Below, in pieces: positions 9,127 to 19,979 of a stretch of 64,000 nt of DNA. The notes beneath the pieces were generated by a model. The model was not told where the DNA came from. It was given only the letters and a program-made list of their open reading frames with translations, and made no database searches. Source of the stretch: Candidatus Bathyarchaeota archaeon (GTDB lineage: Archaea; Thermoproteota; Bathyarchaeia; Bathyarchaeales; Bathycorpusculaceae); NCBI GenBank assembly GCA_003151735.1, contig PLYI01000026.1, positions 24,281 to 88,280 of the forward strand. Direction: 5' to 3'. Position 1 is the first letter of the stretch. Each line of letters starts with the position of its first letter. Both the position numbers and the translations under genes were made by a program.

Positions 9127-9321
9127 TTAGATGTACTTTGCCAGCTCTATTTGTCGGGCATTTTTTCGCTTTAACATCAATGTAACAATGAGTACTCTGG
9201 CTATTAATGCGATGATTACTATCTCGGAGTTGAATTCTGGGATTGTTTTTTGTAGCCTATTGGATCTAAATAGGATACCTATGCAGAAACCTATAGGGGG
9301 AAGGTCTGTATTGGCGGTTTT
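9127..9321 (-). pseudogene. Remnant of a PEF-type membrane anchor
   Basis: The 430-base gap between the methyltransferase and rnhB has no intact gene. On the minus strand a 64-codon open stretch between stops ends in 'TIPEFNSEIVIIALIA' followed by a hydrophobic helix and 'LKRKNAR'. This is the usual C-terminal anchor of archaeal surface proteins in this window (compare the remnant at 27381-27832). No start codon context or upstream domain is left. I read it as the tail of a decayed surface-protein gene. Confidence 0.4.
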
Positions 9322-9511
9322 CTAAGCTATAAGCCTGTTGAAAATTGTTTCTTAAAATAAGGGGAGGGGAGGTTCTTCAGATTACAATACATAGGCAAAC
9401 CTTAATTTCTCATACTGCAACCTACTTTTGTTTCCTTTTGAATTGCCGTTTTTGGAAAAGCATTATAGCCTAGAACCCAAACCCATTCTCTGTTTAGGAT
9501 GAGAACCTCTG

Positions 9512-10174
9512 ATGTTGGTTGCTGGTGTTGACGAAGCTGGGCGCGGATGTGTTATCGGTCCCTTAGTTGTTGCTGGCATCGCAGTGCAAGCTGAGAATTT
9601 GCCGTTGCTGGTCGAGTTGGGCGTGAAAGATTCAAAACTTCTCACAGCTAAAAAACGCGAATCACTCTATCCAGAAATAATAAAGTTAACCGAAAAACAC
9701 CATATCATAAAACTTCCGCCTGCCCAAATTGACAAAGTCGTTTTGAGCGTTCGAACACTGCATAAATTGAATCGCCTGGAAGCTCAAACCATGGCGAAAA
9801 TAATTGAAATTCTGAGACCTGATGAAGCGTATGTTGACGCCGCAGATGTTTTGGAGCATCGATTCGGAAATCACGTTAGCGAATGTCTCAAATTCAAAAC
9901 AAAAATTATATCTCAGCATAAAGCAGACAGAACTTTCCCTGTTGTGTCGGCGGCTTCCATTATAGCCAAAGTAGAACGTGACGGCGAGATTGCAAAGTTA
10001 AAAATTAAATACGGCGATTTTGGCAGTGGATACTTAACTGACGAGAAAACCATGGTTTTTCTTAAGCGGCTGCTGGATGGGAACGGCGACTACCCGAGTT
10101 GTGTGAGGAAATCTTGGAAGCCTGCGCAAAGAGCAAAAAATGAACACGGCTCAACGCAGTTAAAGCTGATTTAA
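9512..10174 (+). CDS. rnhB: Ribonuclease HII
   Basis: 220 residues. It removes RNA from RNA:DNA hybrids during replication and repair. The N-terminal 'VAGVDEAGRGCVIGPLVVAG' holds the first catalytic Asp-Glu pair. 'EAYVDAADV' supplies another Asp, and 'HKADRTFPVVSAASIIAKVERD' is the conserved HKAD...SAASI motif. The length is typical for archaeal RNase HII. Confidence 0.95.
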   Translation: MLVAGVDEAGRGCVIGPLVVAGIAVQAENLPLLVELGVKDSKLLTAKKRESLYPEIIKLTEKHHIIKLPPAQIDKVVLSVRTLHKLNRLEAQTMAKIIEILRPDEAYVDAADVLEHRFGNHVSECLKFKTKIISQHKADRTFPVVSAASIIAKVERDGEIAKLKIKYGDFGSGYLTDEKTMVFLKRLLDGNGDYPSCVRKSWKPAQRAKNEHGSTQLKLI

Positions 10175-10215
10175 GCAGCTTGTTATTGTGTTTTGTAGCG
10201 TCAAAAAAGATACAA

Positions 10216-10223
10216 TTTATAAA
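10216..10223 (+). promoter_or_regulatory. TATA box for the TrmB-CBS regulator
   Basis: TTTATAAA with A-rich sequence upstream lies about 60 bases before the ATG at 10278, predicting a transcript start near 10245. It therefore supports the ATG at 10278 over the upstream in-frame TTG at 10188, which would precede transcription. Confidence 0.6.
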
Positions 10224-10277
10224 TACCGACAATATTACCTTACTATTAACAAACGGGTTTTATACGGCGGTAACTCG

Positions 10278-11957
10278 ATGAGTGAAAAAGATGTAACAAG
10301 GTTCCTCCAAATTCTGGGTTTATCTAAAAGAGAAATTCAGGTTTACATGTTTCTTGCCAAAAGCGGCGTCCAATCAACCAGTTTCGTAGCCAAACGACTA
10401 AAGATGGAACGCGTCCAGGCTTACCGCACCTTCAAGAAGCTGCAGGAAAAAGGCTTCATTGAAGCAACCTTGGAGCGGCCTACAAGGTTCACGATTGTTC
10501 CCTTTGAAGCTTTAGTCGACAATTTTATCAACACAAAGAAGAACGAAGTCGTAAACCTCAACGACCAAAAACAGAGCCTTTTAACAGCTTGGCAATCAAT
10601 CAGCGCTCCTGAATCAGAATATCCCGTTGCTAAATTCTCAATCATAACGGGGAAAAAGAAGATTCACTCCAAAATGATCACCATGATTGAGGAATCAAAA
10701 TCTGAAGTAATCGTTCTCACAACCGCGTTGGGATTAATTCAAGAAGATATTGCAGGAATTTTTGATGCAGCTGTCACTCCATCTCAAGAACGTAATGTGC
10801 AAACTCAAATAATCACTGAAATTGCCATGGAGAACCTCAAGGTTGTGGAGAGAATTGACCAAAGCATTGCAGAGGATAAACTTAACATTAAACTTCGGCA
10901 TGTTAACATGAGCTCAAAGTTTTTCCCACGCTTTTTAATTAAAGATGAAGAAGAAGCCCTACTCTACGCGCCCTTCGGAAACGAAGCCTCAGTGTTGAAC
11001 CTTGAGGATGAAGGTTTATGGATAAACGATAAAATGTTTATTTCTGTTTTGAAAGCGTTTTTTGTGCAGATGTGGCAGAGCGGGGTTGATGCTTCAAGAC
11101 GAATAGAGGAGCTTACAAGCGGGATACCCATCGGCGAAACCCTTGTTATCAAAGGTGTTGAAGAAGCATGGAATAAAGTTACTAAGATTTTGGATTCAGC
11201 CAAAAACGACGTCGTGGTAATTGCTTCTTCGCAGAGCATAAACCGACTTGCCGAAGACGACCCAATAGTGAAATACTTTAAAAAAGGCTTAAACATCCGC
11301 ATAATGGCTTCTATCGATTTAGATAATTTGGAACCAGCTCAAAAGCTGGCAAGAGACTACGAAGTTAAACATGTCCCAATAAGCTACTTGACCATGATGC
11401 TGGTTGATAACAAGCACCTGTTCATGTTTAAGATGCCGCCGCTTAGCGATTTTGGCACCGAATCTGCCTTCTATTTAGCTGACACCTTCTACTCCAGCGA
11501 CCCCAGCCAAATTGAAAGAGTAAGTGAAATGCTCGATGACATATGGAAACGCGGCATAGATATAACAGAAATCAGCAGTCAAGCGGGCACAAAACTGCCA
11601 ACTGTAGCAGTTACCACATCAGAGACAGTGGCTAAAACCGTTGATAAAATGCTACAGAACAACGTGACATCCGTCTTAATTACTGAAAACCAAAAACCCA
11701 TAGGCGTAATCAACGACCGCGAACTGTTAAGAGAAATCGTTGACGCACGAAAGGACCCGATTAAGACTCTTGCCAAAAACATCAATTACACGCCACTCAT
11801 CATCTTGGAAGGTGACGAGTCAATGATTACCGCTATGAAACTCATGGGTGAAAAAGGCTTCAAGCGAGCAGTCATGGTTAAAAACGGACAATTAATCGGC
11901 ATGTTGACTGAAGAGGCAGCTAAAAAAGCGCTGAAAATGAAAGCGTCCGTTCCATAG
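10278..11957 (+). CDS. TrmB-family regulator with C-terminal CBS pair
   Basis: 559 residues from the preferred ATG. The N-terminal winged helix (about 1-75) has 'LGLSKREIQVYMFLAKSG' and 'RVQAYRTFKKLQEKGFI', typical of TrmB regulators. Two similar middle segments (about 110-270 and 290-435) resemble TrmB regulatory or PLD-like domains ('MWQSGVDASRRIEEL', 'IWKRGIDITEI'). The end holds two CBS motifs ('TVDKMLQNNVTSVLITENQK', 'AMKLMGEKGFKRAVMVKNGQ') that usually bind adenine nucleotides. The fusion suggests transcription control that senses both a small ligand and energy state. Targets are unknown. Confidence 0.8.
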   Translation: MSEKDVTRFLQILGLSKREIQVYMFLAKSGVQSTSFVAKRLKMERVQAYRTFKKLQEKGFIEATLERPTRFTIVPFEALVDNFINTKKNEVVNLNDQKQSLLTAWQSISAPESEYPVAKFSIITGKKKIHSKMITMIEESKSEVIVLTTALGLIQEDIAGIFDAAVTPSQERNVQTQIITEIAMENLKVVERIDQSIAEDKLNIKLRHVNMSSKFFPRFLIKDEEEALLYAPFGNEASVLNLEDEGLWINDKMFISVLKAFFVQMWQSGVDASRRIEELTSGIPIGETLVIKGVEEAWNKVTKILDSAKNDVVVIASSQSINRLAEDDPIVKYFKKGLNIRIMASIDLDNLEPAQKLARDYEVKHVPISYLTMMLVDNKHLFMFKMPPLSDFGTESAFYLADTFYSSDPSQIERVSEMLDDIWKRGIDITEISSQAGTKLPTVAVTTSETVAKTVDKMLQNNVTSVLITENQKPIGVINDRELLREIVDARKDPIKTLAKNINYTPLIILEGDESMITAMKLMGEKGFKRAVMVKNGQLIGMLTEEAAKKALKMKASVP

Positions 11958-11971
11958 CCACCATCCACTAA

Positions 11972-12724
<753 letters not shown>

Positions 12725-12738
12725 GCACGTGAAGACCC

Positions 12739-13620
12739 TTGAAGGTTGAACCTGAATGCGAATCATGCCTGCTTTCACGGGCACAAATACAAACATATCA
12801 AGCCACCACAAACCCCGCGCTGCGTTTTAGGTGCTTAGCGGAAATCGTTAAACTTTTAAACCGCGAATTCAAACCCACGTCGGTGGCGGCGGATATTGGC
12901 ACAAAAAGAGACCGCATAATCAGGCAATTAACAAGTTGCAATGACCCTTACAAATACAACAAGAAACTGGCTAACGAAAGAGCACTAAAAATGCGTTCAC
13001 ACGCAAAAAAATATGTTGAGTCAGGTTACAACCAGCAGGAGCGATTCAAGAAAGCTTGTTTATGCGCCATCGTTGGGAACATTATGGAGTTTGATATTCC
13101 CGGCCACAAGTTTACTTTGAATAGTTTGGCAGGCTGCATTAGGGAAGCTGCTAAAGACCTGGTTATTGACGATATCGACAAGGCTTATGAGTTGGCGAAG
13201 AAAGCTCAGAGCGTTTTATTTTTGGCGGATAACGCGGGCGAAATAGTTTTTGACTCGCTGCTGGTTGAGCAACTCAAGAACATGGGGTTAAAAGTCATCT
13301 ATGTTGTTAAAGGTGGACCCGTAATTAACGATGCCACAATGGAAGATGTGGAAATTTCCAATATCGATAAGCTCGCCGACGAGGTAATAACCACAGGCTG
13401 CGACGCAGTTGGCTTGCAGAAAAAAGAAGTCTCCGTTGAATTCCTAAAAGTCTACGACGCCGCCGAACTCGTTTTCGCCAAGGGCATGGGATACGCTGAA
13501 ACCCTCACCGAATACAAACTAACAAAACCTCACCTGCTAATGTTCCGCACAAAATGTGTTCCCGTCGCAAATTATTTCTGTGTTCCACGAGACAAAAACA
13601 TAGCAAAGCTGATGCCATAA
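12739..13620 (+). CDS. DUF89/ARMT1-like metal-dependent phosphatase
   Basis: 293 residues, TTG start. Recognisable DUF89 features: an N-terminal 'ECESCLLSRAQIQ' cysteine pair, 'NDPYKYNKKLANERA', 'GNIMEFDI', 'FLADNAGEIVFDSLL' and 'VVKGGPVINDATMED'. Characterised relatives are Mn/Ni-dependent damage-control phosphatases acting on sugar phosphates and phosphometabolites, which fits its place between tpiA and the debranching enzyme. The next gene starts one base after its stop, so the three form a carbohydrate operon. Confidence 0.85.
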   Translation: MKVEPECESCLLSRAQIQTYQATTNPALRFRCLAEIVKLLNREFKPTSVAADIGTKRDRIIRQLTSCNDPYKYNKKLANERALKMRSHAKKYVESGYNQQERFKKACLCAIVGNIMEFDIPGHKFTLNSLAGCIREAAKDLVIDDIDKAYELAKKAQSVLFLADNAGEIVFDSLLVEQLKNMGLKVIYVVKGGPVINDATMEDVEISNIDKLADEVITTGCDAVGLQKKEVSVEFLKVYDAAELVFAKGMGYAETLTEYKLTKPHLLMFRTKCVPVANYFCVPRDKNIAKLMP

Positions 13621-13621
13621 A

Positions 13622-15697
13622 ATGAATTTGCCAGCCATAACCTATCCTAAAGAAGCTCTTTCGCATTTTGGCGAACTAATCGAGAAGGAATGGCTGATAA
13701 CTAACGGCTTAGGCAGTTATGCCTCCTCAACGGTACTTGGAATTAATACGCGGAAGTATCATGGATTGCTTGTTGCCGCGTTGGATCCGCCTGGAAACCG
13801 CACAGTTTGCCTCTCAAAAATCGATGAAGACATCTATGTTGGTGATGATGTTTTCAGGTTGGGCTCTAACGAATTTCACGACATGATTTATCCAGACGGC
13901 TACAAGTTGATTAACCCGTTTTCAATTTCCCCGTTTCCCACATACACCTATGAATTGGGAAACCTTCAAGTGAGCAAAACCATTTTCATGCCCAAAAACA
14001 AAAATGCCGTAGCCATAACCTACAAAGTCACAAACAAAAACCAATCAGATGTTAAAGTCAGGCTGTATCCACTTTTAACATGCAGATACTACCACACAGT
14101 AGTTGACCGATCAAAAATCCCGTTGAATTTCACCCTTAAAAGCTCTAGCGCACGGTTCCTAGCGATTTTTCAGCGTCCCCAAGCCACAATCGTTTGCCGT
14201 TCAACCGACGGAGAAGTCATTGAAAAAGTAAACTGGATAAACCGCTTGAACTATCGTGATGAGGCTCTGCGGGGCGAAACCAACGTTGACGATTGTTTCC
14301 AGCCTGGGTATTTTGAGTTGCAAGTGTTAGCCAACGCGGAGAAAGAGTTTGCGGTAACATGTGCCGTAAGTCATGAAAGCCAAGGCGCAGACGAAATTTC
14401 GGATTCAGTTGGAAGTACAATCCGCGGCGTAAAAGCTGCCTTCAATCAAGAGGTAAATCAGAAATCTGAGTTGCTCGCGAATTTTCACCGCGAACACCCT
14501 GATGTACCAATGAGTGATTGGCTAAACTGGATTCTGCTCGCTGCTGACTCATTCATTGTGGAAAATGCCGCTGGCAAAAAAGCCGTCATTGCTGGGTACC
14601 ATTGGTTTGAGGCATGGGGCAGAGACACCTTCATTTCGCTACCGGGGCTCCTTCTGATAACTGGCAGGTACAACGACGCTAAAGATACCCTGCGAAGTTA
14701 CATTGAGTACTGTAAGAGCGGGTTGATTCCCAATTTTATTTCCGACAAATCAGGCATCCCCGTTTACGACACTGTTGACGCTACCTTATGGTATGTTAAC
14801 GCTGTGTTGCAATACGTCAAGTACACTGGCGACTGGGGGTTTGTTAAAGATGAGTTGTGGGAGAAACTCCAGGGTATAGTTGAGAACCATCAGAAAGGCA
14901 CCTTGTTTGGTATCCGTGTGGATGAGGACGGGTTGCTTATGCATGGTCCAAGACTCACTTGGATGGATGCCTCCGTAGGAAACGACGTGATTACGCCCAG
15001 AACAGGAAAAGCAGTGGAAATCCAAGCCCTCTGGTACAACACCCTGCGAACCATGGAGTTATTCACAAACAAATTTGAGGAGCGAACCTTTGCGGAAAAT
15101 TACGCGACGTTGGCAGACAAGGCTCGCCAAAGCTTCAACGAGAAATTCTGGAACCCAAAAGTCGGCTGCCTATTCGACGTGGTTAATGGTGAAGCTGTGG
15201 ACGCTTCTATTCGTCCCAACCAAATATTCGCTGTCTCACTCGACTACACCATACTCGAAAGCGAAAAATGCCATAAAGTCGTTGACACCGTGAACCGTGA
15301 GCTTGCGACACCTTACGGACTAAGAACGCTGTCGCTGGGCGACCCCAAGTTCGTCGGCAAATGCGTTGGTAACGTTCGAAGCAGAGACATGGCTTACCAT
15401 AATGGAACGATTTGGCCTTGGCTGCTGGGACCTTATGTTACCGCGTACCTGAAAGTCAACGACTATTCTGCCAACGCACGCCAACAAATGTTGGAAAACC
15501 TCGTTTTGCCCCTGTTTACCACTGGAATCCATCAGGGCGGCTTAGGAACAATAAACGAAATCTACGATTGCGACCCACCAAACGAACCCAGAGGCTGCAT
15601 CGCACAGGCTTGGAGTGTCGCTGAGCCACTGCGAGCTTACGTGGAAGACATTTTGCAGGTTAAACCAAAATATTCAAAAGAAATTTCAGGAATTTAG
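13622..15697 (+). CDS. Archaeal glycogen debranching enzyme (amylo-alpha-1,6-glucosidase)
   Basis: 691 residues. The N-terminal domain has 'EWLITNGLGSYASSTVLGIN' and 'RKYHGLLVA', typical of the archaeal/bacterial GDE N domain. The catalytic (alpha/alpha)6 domain (about 300-680) includes 'GYHWFEAWGRDTFISLPGLL', 'DTVDATLWYVNAV' and 'DMAYHNGTIWPWL'. The enzyme hydrolyses alpha-1,6 branch points in glycogen. No signal peptide is seen, so it acts on an intracellular store. It overlaps galT tail to tail by four bases. Confidence 0.92.
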   Translation: MNLPAITYPKEALSHFGELIEKEWLITNGLGSYASSTVLGINTRKYHGLLVAALDPPGNRTVCLSKIDEDIYVGDDVFRLGSNEFHDMIYPDGYKLINPFSISPFPTYTYELGNLQVSKTIFMPKNKNAVAITYKVTNKNQSDVKVRLYPLLTCRYYHTVVDRSKIPLNFTLKSSSARFLAIFQRPQATIVCRSTDGEVIEKVNWINRLNYRDEALRGETNVDDCFQPGYFELQVLANAEKEFAVTCAVSHESQGADEISDSVGSTIRGVKAAFNQEVNQKSELLANFHREHPDVPMSDWLNWILLAADSFIVENAAGKKAVIAGYHWFEAWGRDTFISLPGLLLITGRYNDAKDTLRSYIEYCKSGLIPNFISDKSGIPVYDTVDATLWYVNAVLQYVKYTGDWGFVKDELWEKLQGIVENHQKGTLFGIRVDEDGLLMHGPRLTWMDASVGNDVITPRTGKAVEIQALWYNTLRTMELFTNKFEERTFAENYATLADKARQSFNEKFWNPKVGCLFDVVNGEAVDASIRPNQIFAVSLDYTILESEKCHKVVDTVNRELATPYGLRTLSLGDPKFVGKCVGNVRSRDMAYHNGTIWPWLLGPYVTAYLKVNDYSANARQQMLENLVLPLFTTGIHQGGLGTINEIYDCDPPNEPRGCIAQAWSVAEPLRAYVEDILQVKPKYSKEISGI

Positions 15698-16734
15698 ATC
15701 TTTATCGTTTTTCGTAGGCTGTCGGCTGCAGTTTCTGGCGTGACTGTGTTGATGTAGGTTCCTGTGCTTTTTTCGAAGCCTGCCCACGTTGCGAGTTTAG
15801 GGTATACTTCCAGGTGCCAGTGGTAGCTGTCTTGGGCATCGCTGTTTAGGGCTAGGTGGATGCCGTAGTTGTATGGTGGGTTGTTGACTAAGGTTTTTAG
15901 GGCTTTGAGGCTGGCTTTTAGGTTTTTTGCGAACGCAGAAACCTCGGGCGCTGTGAGGTTTAGGATGTTTGGGCTGTGCCTTTTGGGAATTATCCAGAAC
16001 TCCATCGGGTTAATGCTCGCGTAAGGCGCTAAAACCACAAAATCTTCATCTTCAGAAATAAGCCTTGAGCTCTTAGTTTCCCGCTCGATAATATCGCAGA
16101 ACGCGCATTTCCGGTGTTCATCGTAGAATTTCTTGCTTGCATTTATCTCGTCTTGGATGGTTGTGGGAACGATAGGGGTTGCGATTATTTGGCTGTGCGC
16201 ATGAGAAAGCGACGCTCCCGCTTCCAAGCCGTGATTGCGGAAAATCGACACGTACTTAACGTAGGGTTTTGCGCTTAACTCTTTGAGCCTGTCGACGTAT
16301 GCGTTTATGACTAGTTCCAGCTGAGGCAACCCGGCGTCGGCGGGGTCTTCATCGTGGTTTGGCGATTCAACAATAACCTCGTGGTGCCCAATCGCATCCC
16401 ACAAAAAATCGTTTTTTGCGACGTGTTTTTCGTCTTCGGGTTGTTTGGGTGGGCTGAAAGCTGGGTAAAGGTTTGGGATAACGCGCACCAGCCAATTCTT
16501 GGGGCGCTCACCAGTCAAAGGGTCTTGGCTACGTTTTATCTCGCCGTTTTCTTTTAGGTAGAGCATCAGGGCTGGCGGCGTCATGTTTTCGTTGCCAACG
16601 CATATGGGGCAAACCGCGGTTTTAGCTGCTTCAGGTTTGGGTTTGGCGAAGTCGGTTGGTCTGCGACCGCGTTCAGTGGCAATTACAACCCAGCGATCAA
16701 GCAAATAGTCCTTTCTAAGTTCATTATAAGGCAT
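15694..16734 (-). CDS. galT: Galactose-1-phosphate uridylyltransferase
   Basis: 346 residues, HIT-like fold. Zinc ligands are suggested by 'CPICVGNE' and 'CAFCDII'. The nucleotidylated His lies in 'SLSHAHSQIIA', where family members often read HPHSQ. 'SYHWHLEVYPKL' supplies the late HxH pair. It links galactose-1-phosphate and UDP-glucose pools, in keeping with the adjacent glycogen gene. An ADP-sugar phosphorylase activity of the same family is an alternative. Confidence 0.88.
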   Translation of the reverse strand: MPYNELRKDYLLDRWVVIATERGRRPTDFAKPKPEAAKTAVCPICVGNENMTPPALMLYLKENGEIKRSQDPLTGERPKNWLVRVIPNLYPAFSPPKQPEDEKHVAKNDFLWDAIGHHEVIVESPNHDEDPADAGLPQLELVINAYVDRLKELSAKPYVKYVSIFRNHGLEAGASLSHAHSQIIATPIVPTTIQDEINASKKFYDEHRKCAFCDIIERETKSSRLISEDEDFVVLAPYASINPMEFWIIPKRHSPNILNLTAPEVSAFAKNLKASLKALKTLVNNPPYNYGIHLALNSDAQDSYHWHLEVYPKLATWAGFEKSTGTYINTVTPETAADSLRKTIKI

Positions 16735-16840
16735 CGCTAAGCACCCGTATAGTTTGGGGCAGAATTCTTATTAACCTTGCTTGGCGAGCGCTTTTTGGGA
16801 GAATGCGCAAATCTTATTTTATCTTCGATTAACATAGCAA

Positions 16841-18251
16841 GTGAAGTCAGCGCACGCATGGATTGAAAAGAGGGGGATAAATCTGCTCAATAAAGTAGGC
16901 ACCAAAAAATTACTAATCGAAATCTCACCCCTCGTAATCATCCTAATCGGTGTTGCACTGGTCGCGTTTTCGCTTGGTCCCTACCAAAGCTACGACACAA
17001 ACCTGGAGTTTGAAGCCGCATCAAATGTGGTTAAAACGGGCGTTCCCTACGTGAAGGCTTATGGCACAGCGATTGATGAGCCGCCACTTGGATTCTACGT
17101 TGAAGCGTTGTTTCTTAGGGTTTTTGGTTTATCAACAGGCACTGACGTGACTTTGGTGACTTTTTTTGGGTTTGGCTCTGTAGTCTTAATGTACATGGTC
17201 GGCAAGGAATTGTACGGCAAATCAACAGGACTTGTTGCAACTGCCCTCTTTGGTTTGAACCCCTGGCAACTTGCACTTTCCCGAAGTTTCCTCATCGATA
17301 CACAATGCCTCTTCTTCAGCCTACTATGCCTGCTTACAGGCGTTTGGGCTATCAGAAAAGGCTCAGTCAAAATCGCCCTATTCTGCGGAATGGTTTTTGC
17401 CGCCGCTATCCTCACAAAGTTCTACGCAGCTTTCATTCTCATTCCTCTGCTTTTGTTTTATCTTTATTCTCGACCCAAAAAACCAAAACTTATCCTTAGC
17501 CAACTAGCCGCATTCTCAGTGCCCGCGCTTGTGTTTGCCTCCATATGGTACCAAGTTGCTCTCGGGCACTCGCTACTCTGGATTTTTCACCACAACGACT
17601 TTGCCGACGTAATTCCCGCCAGCACCGGAGTCACTAGTTCACCTTTTTTTTGTAACTAATTTCCTCTTGAATTATGGGTTAGGAATTTACTTTGCTGCAG
17701 CTATCGCTTTTTCCTTGTTTTTGGGTTTCTTGCTTAGAAAATATTTTTCCAAAACAGTGATTGTCGATTTGATCTGTTTAGTAACAATTACGTTTATCGT
17801 TAGTGTTAATACTGTTTTGGGGGCGGTTTTGAATCTTAATGTTCCTTATTTTAGCGCTCTCAAATACGATTTTCAAGCGTTGCCCTTTCTTGTTTTAATT
17901 GGGGCTTCGTTGAGTTTCAAAGGAATTTCACTGTTACAAGCGGCAAAGTTAAAGGCGGCTTCGAAAAAGTGGGTGTTTTATCTGGCTGCCGCAGCGGCGG
18001 TAATTCTGCTTGTTGCCTCCTTGTTTTCAAGCATGTATTATGTAAATGCGATTTCCAAACGCGATTACCTGCAGTACCGAGTGGAGCCACAAGTTGATTA
18101 CGGATATGCCCTGCTGAATCCTACGCCGATAACCTCTGGAAGCCAACTTATGGCTATTCAGTATTTAAGCTTCGCAATTGTGTTGACTGGACTACTTTGG
18201 GCAAGTAGGCATAAGCTCAAATGGTATTTCATGCGAGGAAACGCTCAATAA
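16841..18251 (+). CDS. GT39-type membrane glycosyltransferase with a frameshift at T8
   Basis: Frame one (16841-17659, TTG/GTG-type start) holds the GT39/ArnT front end: a TM helix, 'YQSYDTNLEFEAA' with the catalytic-type Asp, 'AIDEPPLGFYVEALF', and several TM helices. It stops just after eight Ts (17644-17651). With one T fewer the frame would read 'PFFVTNFLLNYGLGIYFA' and run through further TM helices to 18251, giving about 470 residues. Such enzymes move sugars from dolichyl phosphate carriers onto lipids or proteins on the outer face. Sequencing error, phase variation and slippage are all possible. Confidence 0.75.
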
Positions 18252-18320
18252 TGCTTAAACTTTTTAGGAGTTTGTGCAGGAATTTTCTTTCAGTCAAGTT
18301 CAAAGTGATAATTGGAAGCT

Positions 18321-18328
18321 TTTATATC
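18321..18328 (+). promoter_or_regulatory. TATA box for the second GT39-type gene
   Basis: TTTATATC sits about 50 bases before the ATG at 18375, predicting a short leader of about 25 bases. Confidence 0.5.
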
Positions 18329-18374
18329 CGTGCCCATTATAGTTTGAGCAGCTATCTCTACAGCGCTGAGAACT

Positions 18375-19979
18375 ATGGTTGATTTGTCAGGTGCAAAAAT
18401 TTTAACTCAGCTAAAAGCGCCCCAAAACAAGTGGAGATTAGCTTTCGCTGCTTTAGCCATCAGCTATTTTGTTATTCTTCTGCTAAACCTTACCAATCAA
18501 CCATTCAACTGGGACGAAGTCACACACCTAAACCGCGCCTTAGAGCTGAAAAACGGGCTCTTCCATGACTTCGTCCGTGACTCGTTTTATCCCCCTCTTT
18601 ACTCCGGTTTCACAACCGTTTCCTTTGACTTGTTTGGCGCAAGTGTTTTTTCCGCCCGCTTAGTTTCCGCATCCTTCAGCATCCTTACGCTTGGGGTAGT
18701 GTTTGAATTAGCCTACAACATGTACGGCGGAAAAGTCGCGTTGATTTCAGCTGCGCTTTTGGCGGTTATGCCAGGCTATTTTTGGCTTTCCCGGCTTGCT
18801 TTGCTTGAAGTGATGCTTGTCTTTTTTTTCACGTTGTCGCTGTTTTTCTTTTACCGATGGCTAACCTCTCGGAAAAACTGGATGCTGGTTTTAAGCGGGT
18901 TAGCTTTGGGCTTTGGATTTTTGACCAAATATCAGGTAATTGCCGCCGTTATTGTCATGGCTGTTAGCATGCTGGTTTTAGGAAGAGGTCAGTTTAGGCG
19001 GTTGTTCTCACGGTTTACGCTGCTTATTGTTGCTGCGTTAGCGGTGATTATTCCCTGGCTTGCAATTGCCTACAATGTTCTTTCTTCATATATTTTCAGT
19101 CAGTGGATGTACGCCCTACAGATGGGAAACCCCGGAAGATTCCTCTACAGCGTCCGCTTTCCCATTCCAATATTCTACTTGATAGAAATGACCTGGCCCT
19201 ACAGCGACGTACATCCAGTTTCCATACTTCTCTATATTGTTGGGTTAGCCGGTTTAGGCTTACTTGTTTGGCGGCACAAAAAGGAAGACAAGTTCGTTTT
19301 CGTCTGGTTCATCAGTGTGCTTGTGTTCTTCACAGTTATTTCAAACAGGGAGTGGCGTTACGTGTTAACGCTTTTCCCAGCCCTGGCAATCTCTGCTTCA
19401 GCGCTCATCGTGTTTGCCTACGATAAACTTCACAAAACATGGTCACATAGTGTGAGTTTAAACAGGAAGAAAACTGCGAAAGTTGCCGCTGGACTTTTGG
19501 TGGTGTTTCTTGCTGGCGCAATGGCTTACAGCGTAAACGACATTTACATCAACGTAAAAGAAAAAAACATCAACATCGAAATCCAGCAGGCAACAGCCTA
19601 CGCCTCAGCCAACATCGACGGCAACCAATCCATCCTAATTCTATGCCCGTTCAACTATTTCAGCCAAGACATGGTCAGCTTCTACCTCTGGGTCGACGGC
19701 AAACCCCAAGTCCGCACCCTCCAGTACCCAGAATTAGCCGTTGACACTTACACGCCAACCTTCAACATCACCGAATTGATCGGTTTATGCAAACAGAACA
19801 ACGTAAAATATGTCTTCACCTACGAAAACGGCGGCTTAACACCCTACTTCAACACCACACTAACCCTAGTCGACATCTACATCCAACTATACAATTCAAA
19901 AAACTTCACTGGAATAACACCAGGAGAAACATTCGGCCAACAACCGCGAAGAGTTCTACTTCTAGAATTCATCGGATAA
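18375..19979 (+). CDS. GT39-family dolichyl-phosphate-type glycosyltransferase
   Basis: 534 residues with about ten hydrophobic helices. The first loop carries 'PFNWDEVTHLNRALELKNG' and then 'DSFYPPLYSGF', the acidic-residue and PPLY pattern of GT39/ArnT/PMT enzymes. The last ~140 residues ('NIEIQQATAYASANIDG' onward) form a soluble outer domain. It probably transfers sugars from a lipid carrier outside the membrane. It is a paralogue of the frameshifted gene just upstream, but with its own promoter. Confidence 0.85.
   Translation: MVDLSGAKILTQLKAPQNKWRLAFAALAISYFVILLLNLTNQPFNWDEVTHLNRALELKNGLFHDFVRDSFYPPLYSGFTTVSFDLFGASVFSARLVSASFSILTLGVVFELAYNMYGGKVALISAALLAVMPGYFWLSRLALLEVMLVFFFTLSLFFFYRWLTSRKNWMLVLSGLALGFGFLTKYQVIAAVIVMAVSMLVLGRGQFRRLFSRFTLLIVAALAVIIPWLAIAYNVLSSYIFSQWMYALQMGNPGRFLYSVRFPIPIFYLIEMTWPYSDVHPVSILLYIVGLAGLGLLVWRHKKEDKFVFVWFISVLVFFTVISNREWRYVLTLFPALAISASALIVFAYDKLHKTWSHSVSLNRKKTAKVAAGLLVVFLAGAMAYSVNDIYINVKEKNINIEIQQATAYASANIDGNQSILILCPFNYFSQDMVSFYLWVDGKPQVRTLQYPELAVDTYTPTFNITELIGLCKQNNVKYVFTYENGGLTPYFNTTLTLVDIYIQLYNSKNFTGITPGETFGQQPRRVLLLEFIG

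Noticed and set aside
9361..9372. GGGGAGGGGAGG as a G-quadruplex
   Set aside because: Only three G-runs of sufficient length are adjacent, so a four-stranded structure is not supported.
10188..10277. N-terminal extension of the TrmB-CBS regulator from TTG
   Set aside because: The TATA box at 10216 lies inside it, so transcripts would not contain this start.
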